DNA of 64,000 nt from SURF-25 sp040754255 (lineage in GTDB: Bacteria; Omnitrophota; Gorgyraeia; Gygaellales; Profunditerraquicolaceae), in contig JBFMDA010000001.1 of NCBI GenBank assembly GCA_040754255.1, forward strand, positions 15,904-79,903, read 5' to 3'. Of this stretch, positions 8,908 to 16,096 are shown piece by piece. The notes beneath the pieces are model-generated. The model made no database searches. It saw only the letters and a program-made list of their open reading frames with translations, and was not told the DNA's origin. Each line of letters starts with the position of its first letter. Within the stretch, counting starts at the first letter, position 1. The translations under genes were made by a program, and so were the position numbers.

Positions 8908-9962
8908 AACAGCCTATTCGTTCCGTATTGCGTATTGCGTATCGCGTATCGCGTTATGCGTCCAGCGTTATGCGCAGGGCGTCTTGCGCATTGCGCAAAA
9001 GACCACGCGGAAAACCGGCTACCTCAGCCTTAACCTTAGCCTTCTGTTCATCGCTAGTTATTCTATGCGGTTGTCAGCCCCGGCACCTATACAGGGAAAC
9101 CCGCGTCATGATGGGGACGTTTATCGAGGTAATTTCACCGGATGAGCGCTCGTCTGCTATTGCCTTTGAAGAAATAAAACGGATCGAGTCCCTCTTAAGC
9201 AAATACGACGAACACAGCGAAATATACAGGCTCAACAAAAACGGCAAAATAACTGCAAGCCCGGAAACATGGTATATAATGCAAAGGGCCAGGGAATTCT
9301 GGAAAAACTCAAACGGCGCATTCGATATAACCGTAGGCCCCCTGATGAATGCCTGGGGGTTTACCGACAAGCGATATACGGTCCCCAAGAAACAGGAAAT
9401 TAAGAAGGCATTAAGGCTTGTAGGAATGGATAAAATTATTTTTCATAAAAACAATAATGTGATAGAATTTAGTATTCGCGGCATGTCGGTTGACTTAGGC
9501 GCTATCGCCAAAGGTTTTGCTATTGATTCCGCTATTAAAAAAATAAAGGCTGCGGGCGTAAAAAATTGCTTGATTAATGCAGGCGGAGATATATATTGTG
9601 TAGGTAAGAAATTCGGCAGGCCCTGGAAAGTGGCAGTGCAGAATCCTCGAGGAAGAAGTTTTTTGAGCACCTTGCGCCTGGAAGACAGCGCCATAGCCAC
9701 TTCGGGGGATTATGAGCAGTATTTTAAGAATAAGGAGGAAGTTTTTTCTCACATATTTGACCCCACAACAGGGGCTCCTGCGCAGGCCGGAATAACTTCA
9801 GTGACGGTTATTGCACAAGACTGCCTTACTGCAGATGCGTTGGCTACTTCCGTATTTGTGTTAGGCAGGGAAAAGGGGACAGAGATGATAAAAAAATACC
9901 CTCCCGCGAAAGCCTGCATCGTAGAGAGCAATAACGAAGGAGAATTGGTAACTGTGCCATGA
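8904..9962 (+). CDS. apbE: FAD:protein FMN transferase (ApbE), lipoprotein with repeat-derived N-terminus
   Basis: ApbE attaches FMN covalently to threonines of flavoproteins such as Nqr/Rnf subunits. Family motifs are present: MMGTFIEV, VDLGAIAKGFAID, NAGGDIY, TSGDYEQYF and HIFDPTTGAPA. A hydrophobic stretch ending V-I-L-C-G-C gives a lipoprotein signal. The first 30 or so residues are encoded by tandem GCGTATTGCGTATCGCG repeats (8919-8998), giving an arginine-rich lead (SVLRIAYRVSRYASS) before the signal peptide. The start may be ATG 8904 (overlapping the polX stop) or internal ATG 8970. It overlaps mgtE by 4 bases. Confidence 0.9.
   Translation: MKQPIRSVLRIAYRVSRYASSVMRRASCALRKRPRGKPATSALTLAFCSSLVILCGCQPRHLYRETRVMMGTFIEVISPDERSSAIAFEEIKRIESLLSKYDEHSEIYRLNKNGKITASPETWYIMQRAREFWKNSNGAFDITVGPLMNAWGFTDKRYTVPKKQEIKKALRLVGMDKIIFHKNNNVIEFSIRGMSVDLGAIAKGFAIDSAIKKIKAAGVKNCLINAGGDIYCVGKKFGRPWKVAVQNPRGRSFLSTLRLEDSAIATSGDYEQYFKNKEEVFSHIFDPTTGAPAQAGITSVTVIAQDCLTADALATSVFVLGREKGTEMIKKYPPAKACIVESNNEGELVTVP
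8919..8998 (+). repeat. GCGTATTGCG tandem repeat inside the apbE 5' end
   Basis: Tandem units CCGTATTGCGTATTGCGTATCGCGTA and diverged forms (GCGTTATGCGTCCAGCG, CAGGGCGTCTTGCGCATTGCGC). This is the same family as the intergenic copies at 6163, 18842 and 20721. Here it is in frame inside a coding sequence. Confidence 0.8.
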
Positions 9963-11362
9963 AAAACGGTATGAAAAAAAGCAATGTCGACATATTTGCG
10001 TTGTTCCTTCCGGAAATAAAGCAACTGCTTTCCAAGAAGGACTTCAACGGCCTTAAGCTGGTACTTAAAACAATGCGCTCCATTGACCTGGCTGAAGGGT
10101 GGCGGCACCTTGAGGCAAATGACAAGATCCTGGTCTTTAAGCTCTTGAGTTCCAGGAAAGCCATAGAGGTATTTGAAGCCCTTCCGTTTTCCGAACAGTC
10201 ATTCATTTTAAACAACCTCAATAACGCGGAGATTTCACAGATTATTAACGAAATGTCTCCTGACGAAAGAGCCGACCTTTTCAAGGAGCTGCCTGATAAG
10301 GCGTCAAAAAAATTATTCAACCTGGTCAATAAAGAAGAGGCACAGGACTTGCGTGAATTACTGGTGTATCCCGAGGGGACTGCGGGCAGTTTGATGACCA
10401 CAGACATGGTCGAATTGAAAAAAGATATGACTGCCAGGCAAGCTATCCTCTCTATCCAGGAAAACCTGAGGACTGAATACGCAAGCGACATCTATTCCGT
10501 ATTTGTAACTGACGAAGGCCATAAACTAAGAGGCTGTATCGCGCTGCAGGATTTATTAAAGGCTCCTCCTGATATTGCAATAAAAGAGATTATGCAAAGC
10601 GCCGACCTGATCAAAGTGAACGCCGATACCGATATTATTGAAGTTGCGCGCTATTTCAAAAAATATGACCTGCTCGATGCGCCCGTAGTTGATACCAACG
10701 ACGTCCTGGTAGGGCTTATTACCATTGATGACGTAGTCGATATCATGGAAAAGGAAACTACCAAGGATATATACGAAATCGGCAAGATGGATGCCAAGGG
10801 CGGCCAGATTATCAGTTATGCGCGAGCCACCACCGCTGAATTGGTAAAAAGGCGGGCAGGATGGCTGATACTGCTGTTGATTTTCGATTTCATGACCGGT
10901 ACAGTGTTAAAGTCATTTGAACATACGTTAAGCTCTGTCGTAGCCTTGGCATTTTTTATCCCTATGTTATTGGACACCGGCGGAAATGCCGGGGCACAGA
11001 CTTCAATCACGATTATAAGGGGGTTAGCGACTGGTGATGTGAATTTCAAGAATGTGTTTAAGGTTATCAAGCTTGAGTTTAGCGCAGCCATCCTGATGGG
11101 CCTGGTCGTAGGGACTGTCGCCTTCGGCAGGGCATTCCTGCTGCAAAAAGACTTTGCGCTTTCCATAGTCGTCGGCTTAAGCATGCTTTTCATCGCCATA
11201 CTCGCTATCGCCACAGGGACATTTCTTCCGCTTTTTTCCAAAAAAGTCGGCCTCGACCCTGCGGTTCTGGCAGGCCCGATTACCACAAGCGTGGTTGATG
11301 TGTGCGGGTTAATAATTTATTTCAAAATAGCCCAGATGTTTATTCCTGCGCTGCACTTCTAG
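9959..11362 (+). CDS. mgtE: Magnesium transporter MgtE
   Basis: A magnesium channel of the inner membrane, 467 residues. The layout is the MgtE N-domain of helical repeats (about 15-140), a pair of CBS domains (about 145-265, with PVVDTNDVLVGLITIDDVVD), a connecting helix, and five C-terminal membrane helices (about 290-465). Pore-lining family motifs PMLLDTGGNAGAQ and AGPITTSVVDVCGL are intact. The ATG at 9959 overlaps the apbE stop, so the two are translationally coupled. CBS domains normally gate the channel in response to cytosolic Mg2+. Confidence 0.95.
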   Translation: MKNGMKKSNVDIFALFLPEIKQLLSKKDFNGLKLVLKTMRSIDLAEGWRHLEANDKILVFKLLSSRKAIEVFEALPFSEQSFILNNLNNAEISQIINEMSPDERADLFKELPDKASKKLFNLVNKEEAQDLRELLVYPEGTAGSLMTTDMVELKKDMTARQAILSIQENLRTEYASDIYSVFVTDEGHKLRGCIALQDLLKAPPDIAIKEIMQSADLIKVNADTDIIEVARYFKKYDLLDAPVVDTNDVLVGLITIDDVVDIMEKETTKDIYEIGKMDAKGGQIISYARATTAELVKRRAGWLILLLIFDFMTGTVLKSFEHTLSSVVALAFFIPMLLDTGGNAGAQTSITIIRGLATGDVNFKNVFKVIKLEFSAAILMGLVVGTVAFGRAFLLQKDFALSIVVGLSMLFIAILAIATGTFLPLFSKKVGLDPAVLAGPITTSVVDVCGLIIYFKIAQMFIPALHF

Positions 11363-11384
11363 CTTCACGAAACCATCCTTTATC

Positions 11385-12224
11385 ATGAAGTTGACAATTA
11401 AAGAAATCCGGAATAAAAAGAACGATAAAGAAAAAATCGCCTGCCTCACCGCGTATGATTTTCCGTTCGCCAGCCTGGTGGATCAGGCAGGCATCGATAT
11501 AATCATTGTGGGCGATTCCCTTGCCAATGTGGTGCTTGGGCTTGAGTCAACCAAAGACATAGGGATAGAAGAAGTACTCTATCACACCAAAGCAGTCACC
11601 CGCGCCGCTACGCGTGCGCTGGTAATCGCTGACATGCCTTTCTCGGCATACCAGACCGAACCGGATAAGGCGCAAGGAAACGCCAAACGGCTGACAGAAG
11701 AAGGGGGCTGCGATGCGGTTAAGGTAGAGTGGTTTGACCTCTGCATCAATGTGACACGAGCAATTATCAATTCAGGCATTCCGGTAATGGGCCATATCGG
11801 CCTTACCCCCCAGACTGCGGATAAAATCGGCGGATTTAAAGTGCAAGGCAAAGACGCTGAGCGCGCAACAGAGCTCCTTACACAGGCAAAGCTCTTTGAA
11901 GAGGCCGGCTGTTTTTCGATTGTGCTTGAATGTGTCCCCGATAAAATCGCAGGGCTCATCACGGAAAAACTCTCTATTCCTACTATCGGTATCGGTGCAG
12001 GGCCCCATTGCGACGGCCAGGTCCTGGTGCTGCATGATATACTCGGGTTATCAAAAGGTTCAAAATTTAAATTCGTCAAGCAATATACTGACGTGTCAGC
12101 CGTTGTGCAGGAAGCAATCGCACGCTACAAGAACGAGGTGTTGAACGGTTCATTCCCCGATAATGCGCACAGTTTTTCGATTTCGCCCGAAGAATTTACA
12201 AAACTAAAAAACTCCTTCTTCTGA
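11385..12224 (+). CDS. panB: 3-methyl-2-oxobutanoate hydroxymethyltransferase
   Basis: PanB makes ketopantoate from 2-oxoisovalerate with methylene-THF, the first step of pantothenate and CoA synthesis. The 279-residue protein is full length for the family. Motifs: LTAYDFPFASLVDQAGID, IIVGDSLANVVLG, ADMPF, GHIGLTPQ, ECVP and TIGIGAGPHCDGQVLVLHDILG. No panC or panD neighbour is visible in the window. It follows mgtE by 22 bases and shares one base with the next gene. Confidence 0.96.
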   Translation: MKLTIKEIRNKKNDKEKIACLTAYDFPFASLVDQAGIDIIIVGDSLANVVLGLESTKDIGIEEVLYHTKAVTRAATRALVIADMPFSAYQTEPDKAQGNAKRLTEEGGCDAVKVEWFDLCINVTRAIINSGIPVMGHIGLTPQTADKIGGFKVQGKDAERATELLTQAKLFEEAGCFSIVLECVPDKIAGLITEKLSIPTIGIGAGPHCDGQVLVLHDILGLSKGSKFKFVKQYTDVSAVVQEAIARYKNEVLNGSFPDNAHSFSISPEEFTKLKNSFF

Positions 12225-12949
12225 TGAAAAAGAAATACGCTAGATTTTTGCCGTGGATAGTGGTGTGGGGCGCAGCTATCCTTGTGATCACCACCTTCGG
12301 CAAGCCCTACGTGTTAAAAACCTATGTTGAAATGGGTATCGGCACCTGCAATAAAATCCCGGTCTTATGCATTGTGCCGACAAAAGGGTTTACCAATCCT
12401 GCCGTTGACAAAAGCTATATCGCGGGGCTTGCAAGATACTCAATAGAGGAAATCGAAATCGCCCTTCCCAAAGATTTTTTCGTAATCAAAGAACAAATTT
12501 ACAGGGCCTATTACAAAAAACGCAAGCGCACCGAAAAAGACCCCGTCGCCTACCTGTTGTATCAGAAGCCGGATTTTTTCCAGTCGCTTTTCCCGCAGCT
12601 TAAGAAACTGAATCTCAGGAACAATTACGATTTCTTAAACCGCATCCTTAACGCAAGGACTTCCGATATCAAAGACCTGCCCAGCACGCTCTTTGTGATA
12701 CTGAAAAGTATTTTTACGCCCGACGTCGGACCGGGCAGCGACATAAAAATCGCCCGGTTTAGCATGGCGGACAAAAGAGGGTTCATTACCTACAACTATA
12801 CAAAAGAAGGCAATTACTTCAATTGCGATATCGTAAACGGCAATCAGGAATTTTTCAAGGTATACCTCAAAGACAAGCAGAAAAAGCTGGATATAGATAA
12901 GGTACTTGCAATTATTTCTACGCTGCGTAGGAATAGCGAGAGAGGCTAA
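12224..12949 (+). CDS. Uncharacterised membrane-anchored protein
   Basis: I do not recognise this 241-residue protein. It has a single N-terminal hydrophobic segment (residues about 8-24, LPWIVVWGAAILVITTF) suggesting a signal anchor or uncleaved signal peptide. The remainder is soluble and alpha/beta-like, with two cysteines near 42 and 49. The ATG overlaps the panB stop by one base, so it is translated with panB. The last codons (RNSERG) run into the GAGGCTAAGGTCAAGG repeat. No catalytic motif is visible. Confidence 0.65.
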   Translation: MKKKYARFLPWIVVWGAAILVITTFGKPYVLKTYVEMGIGTCNKIPVLCIVPTKGFTNPAVDKSYIAGLARYSIEEIEIALPKDFFVIKEQIYRAYYKKRKRTEKDPVAYLLYQKPDFFQSLFPQLKKLNLRNNYDFLNRILNARTSDIKDLPSTLFVILKSIFTPDVGPGSDIKIARFSMADKRGFITYNYTKEGNYFNCDIVNGNQEFFKVYLKDKQKKLDIDKVLAIISTLRRNSERG

Positions 12950-13157
12950 GGTCAAGGCTAAGATTAAGGTTGAGGGGGTAAAGGTAAGGTTAATGGTTTA
13001 GTTATTGGTGTAAGGTTGTTGGTGTGCGTGTTTTTACACCATCTACCTTCCCCCATCCACCAAACCAATGACCTAACCCACCACCCACACAACAAGAGTG
13101 TTATGCGTTCCGCGGTAAAGGCCGTACGCACTACGCTATACGCAATACGCACTACGA
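12946..13157 (-). repeat. Composite intergenic repeat, right copy of inverted pair
   Basis: Mirror image of the 6163-6398 element. Read on the + strand it runs GAGGCTAAGGTCAAGG, then the GGTAAGG/ACACCATCTACC hairpin, then the CACACAACAAGAGTG to CCGCGGTAAAGGCC block, and ends in CGCACTACGCTATACGCAAT units and CTACGAAAA. It fills most of the 277-base gap before the PilZ-PilT gene. The remaining 70 bases are AT-rich with possible -10 words (TATGAT, TAGAAT) near 13185 but no convincing -35. Confidence 0.9.
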
Positions 13158-13226
13158 AAACTATAGCGATTTTTTGTAATTTATGATAGAATACTACTTC
13201 GTGTTTATCCCTAAAAAGGAGATGCC

Positions 13227-14627
13227 ATGCTGACTCGGCACGATATACCGGAAAGAAGAAAAGACTACAGGCTCTATTCCCGTATACACGTCAAATTTGC
13301 ATTCCAGAACGCCCAGGATAACGCAAAGAGGGAAAAGAATCTCCTTGCCACAAATATCAATACAGGAGGGATTTACCTGGAGAGCGAAGAGATATTTCCC
13401 CTGAATATGGAGGCAACGGTCAGTTTTCGCCTCCCTAAGAGCGAGACTACTGTCCAGGCCGCAATCAAGATCGCCCGGATTGAGGCCCTTGATGAAGGCA
13501 GGTCATTCGGCTTAGGCTGCGTATTCACCAAACTCGACGACACGCACAAGCAGGAAATCCAGCAGCTGATCGAAAAGTTCAATATCGGCAAATTGCTGGA
13601 GTTGGCTATCAAACGAGGCGCTTCCGATCTCCACGTACTCGCAGACCATGTGCCTGTCTTGCGGGTAAACGGGGCACTGGAAGAAGTAGATGGACCAAGC
13701 CTCACCTCTGAAGAGATTCCGCAGCTACTTTTCAGCCTGATGACCAAACAACAGATAAGGCGTTTCGAAAAAGAGAAAGAGCTGGATTTCGGCATTCAAT
13801 ACGATGTCCGCAACCGCTTCAGGGTCAACATACACCAGCAACGGGGGTTCCTGGAGGCGACACTCAGGCTTATCAATACCAAGGTTTCTTCGTTCGAAGA
13901 ACTCAACATTCCCGACGTCGTCAAGGACCTGGCAAGGCAAAGAGACGGCTTAATACTATTGGTAGGCCCCACAGGAAGCGGTAAAACGACCACTATGTCG
14001 GCGATGGTTGAGCTTATTAACCGGGAAAAACGGGCGGTTATTATCACGCTTGAGCGCCCCATCGAATACGTGCATCCGAACATCAAGAGCATTATCAAAC
14101 AGCGCGAAGTCGGCGTTGATACGAACTCCTTTTCCGCCGCCATCAAAAGCAGCCTCAAGCAGGACCCCAATATCATAGTCATCGGAGAGCTCGAGGATGC
14201 CGATTCAGTAAGGACCGCGCTTATCGCCGCTGAAGCCGGTTATTTAGTCATCGCATCGTTCCATTCGCCGAATACCATGCAGGCGATCGACCGGTTAGTC
14301 AGCTTTTTCCCGCTTGAGGCAAGGAAACAGGCCCTCTCGCAGCTGTCAAACTGCCTGAAGGGGATAATCTCGCACCTCTTAATACCGCGTAAAGACCGCA
14401 ACGGCAGGCTTCTGGCTACCGAAATCATTGTTGCCAATGATGCGGTAAAAAGGATCATCCGCAAGGACGAGCTTTTCCAGCTGCCGACCATTATCCAGAC
14501 CAGCGGCGCATACCGCATGCAGTCAATGGCAGACTCGATACGAAGGTACCTTGAAATGGATATTATTGATTCCGAAGCAGCGATGTTTTATTCGGAAGAA
14601 TTCAATAAATACGGGCAGACAAAATAA
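13227..14627 (+). CDS. PilZ-PilT fusion: type IV pilus retraction-type ATPase
   Basis: A 466-residue protein with an N-terminal PilZ-like domain (about 8-115) joined to a PilT-family ATPase (about 118-460). The PilZ part has the RRKDYR arginine motif, but the second c-di-GMP motif reads NINTGG instead of the usual D-x-S-x-x-G, so binding is uncertain. The ATPase has ASDLHV, Walker A GPTGSGKTT at 247-255, an Asp box (TLERPIEYVH), Walker B IIVIGELED at about 316-324 and the His box with H346 (ASFHSPNT). PilT powers pilus retraction and twitching. RBS AAAGGAG precedes the ATG. No pilin genes are in the window. Confidence 0.87.
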   Translation: MLTRHDIPERRKDYRLYSRIHVKFAFQNAQDNAKREKNLLATNINTGGIYLESEEIFPLNMEATVSFRLPKSETTVQAAIKIARIEALDEGRSFGLGCVFTKLDDTHKQEIQQLIEKFNIGKLLELAIKRGASDLHVLADHVPVLRVNGALEEVDGPSLTSEEIPQLLFSLMTKQQIRRFEKEKELDFGIQYDVRNRFRVNIHQQRGFLEATLRLINTKVSSFEELNIPDVVKDLARQRDGLILLVGPTGSGKTTTMSAMVELINREKRAVIITLERPIEYVHPNIKSIIKQREVGVDTNSFSAAIKSSLKQDPNIIVIGELEDADSVRTALIAAEAGYLVIASFHSPNTMQAIDRLVSFFPLEARKQALSQLSNCLKGIISHLLIPRKDRNGRLLATEIIVANDAVKRIIRKDELFQLPTIIQTSGAYRMQSMADSIRRYLEMDIIDSEAAMFYSEEFNKYGQTK

Positions 14628-14628
14628 T

Positions 14629-15933
14629 ATGGCTGATGTAATGGATAAGATTGTTTCACTGTGCAAGCGCCGGGGATTTATCTTTCAGGGAAGCGACATC
14701 TACGGCGGGCTCGCCAATACCTGGGATTACGGCCCTTACGGTGTTGAGCTTAAGAACAACGTAAAGCGTGCCTGGTGGAAGGCAAACGTGTATGAGCGCG
14801 ACGACATATTGGGCATGGACGCCTCAATCCTTATGCATCCGAAGGTCTGGGAAGCGTCCGGCCACGTGAAGAACTTTTTTGACCTCAAGCGCGACTGTAA
14901 ATCCTGCAAAAAAAGGTTCAAGGACGCTGACCTTAAGAATAAAAACAAGTGCCCCGAATGTGGGGGAGAGCTTACCGAAAGCAGGCCTTTTAACCTGATG
15001 TTTGAAACGCACGCAGGCGCAGTATCTGATGAAGCAAGCCTTATTTACTTAAGGCCGGAAACCGCGCAGGGGATGTTTGTTAATTTCTTAAATATCCTTG
15101 ATTCCAGGCACCCGAAACTGCCATTCGGCCTGGCACAGATAGGGAAGGCATTTCGCAACGAAATCACGCCCGGCAACCTCACTTTTAGGACGCGGGAATT
15201 CGAACAGATGGAGATAGAGTATTTCGTAAGGCCTGAGGATGCGGATAAAAAACTACAAGAATGGATTGAACTGCATTTTGAATGGTACTTAAACTACGGA
15301 ATTAAAAAGGAGAACTTAAGGAAACGGCCGCATGGCCCTGAGGAGCTGGCACATTACGCAAGAGCGTGCACTGATATCGAATACAATTTTCCGTTCGGCT
15401 GGTCCGAGCTTGAAGGGATTGCCAACCGCACTGATTTTGATTTAAAACAACATGCCGAATCCAGCGGCCAGGATTTGAGGTATTTTGACGATAAGGCCAA
15501 GGAACGTTTTTATCCCTACATCATTGAGCCTTCCGGCGGCGTTGACAGGACAGTGCTGGCATTTTTAGTCGATGCCTATCACGAAGAACAGGTCAAAGAT
15601 GACACACGCGTAGTGCTTGCGCTGGATAAAGGCCTTGCCCCCGTAAAAGCGGCAGTGCTGCCCCTTTTAAAAAACAGGCCCGAGATCGTCGAGTTGGCGC
15701 GCGCAATCTCCAAAGACCTGAAACAACATATGGTTGCGGTGTATGACGATACTGCTGCCATAGGAAAGCTCTACCGCCGGCAGGACGAAGTGGGAACACC
15801 ATTCTGTGTCACGATAGACGTGCAGTCTCTTGAAGACAAAAAGGCCACTGTCCGCGACCGCGATTCGATGCAGCAGGAGCGGATCAGCGCAGATTCGTTA
15901 AAAGACTACTTGTTACAGAAACTGAACGGATAG
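14629..15933 (+). CDS. glyS: Glycyl-tRNA synthetase (single-chain alpha2 type)
   Basis: Class II synthetase of the eukaryote-like homodimer form, not the alpha/beta tetramer. From ATG 14629, one base after the preceding stop, it is 434 residues. Visible: GGLANTWDYGPYGVELKNN near the N-terminus, a zinc-like cluster CKSCKKRF ... CPECGG (about 86-112), LRPETAQGMFVNF, FRNEITPGNLTFRTREFEQ (motif 2), EPSGGVDRTVLAFL (motif 3), and a C-terminal anticodon-binding domain from about 320. An upstream in-frame ATG at 14551 lies inside the previous gene and is less likely. Confidence 0.95.
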   Translation: MADVMDKIVSLCKRRGFIFQGSDIYGGLANTWDYGPYGVELKNNVKRAWWKANVYERDDILGMDASILMHPKVWEASGHVKNFFDLKRDCKSCKKRFKDADLKNKNKCPECGGELTESRPFNLMFETHAGAVSDEASLIYLRPETAQGMFVNFLNILDSRHPKLPFGLAQIGKAFRNEITPGNLTFRTREFEQMEIEYFVRPEDADKKLQEWIELHFEWYLNYGIKKENLRKRPHGPEELAHYARACTDIEYNFPFGWSELEGIANRTDFDLKQHAESSGQDLRYFDDKAKERFYPYIIEPSGGVDRTVLAFLVDAYHEEQVKDDTRVVLALDKGLAPVKAAVLPLLKNRPEIVELARAISKDLKQHMVAVYDDTAAIGKLYRRQDEVGTPFCVTIDVQSLEDKKATVRDRDSMQQERISADSLKDYLLQKLNG

Positions 15934-15936
15934 TAG

Positions 15937-16079
15937 TTGAAATTAAGGTTAAGGGGCAAAGGTAAGGTTGATGGTTTAGTTATTGGAGTAAGGTTGTTGG
16001 TGTTTTTACACCATCTACCTTACCCATTCACCACACCAATAACCTAACCCTCACCAAATACTCTATACACAATACGAAA
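15937..16079 (+). repeat. Composite intergenic repeat, shorter copy
   Basis: Same order of words as 12946-13157: AAGGTTAAGG, then GGTAAGGTTGATGGTTTAG, a GGTGTTTTTACACC hairpin centre, then CACCAATAACCTAACCC, and a terminal TATACACAATACGAAAGG. The central CCGCGGAACGC block of the larger copies is missing. It occupies nearly the whole glyS-ppdK gap and ends at the ppdK ribosome binding region. Confidence 0.8.
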
Positions 16080-16096
16080 GGAAGGGCTAACGAGCA

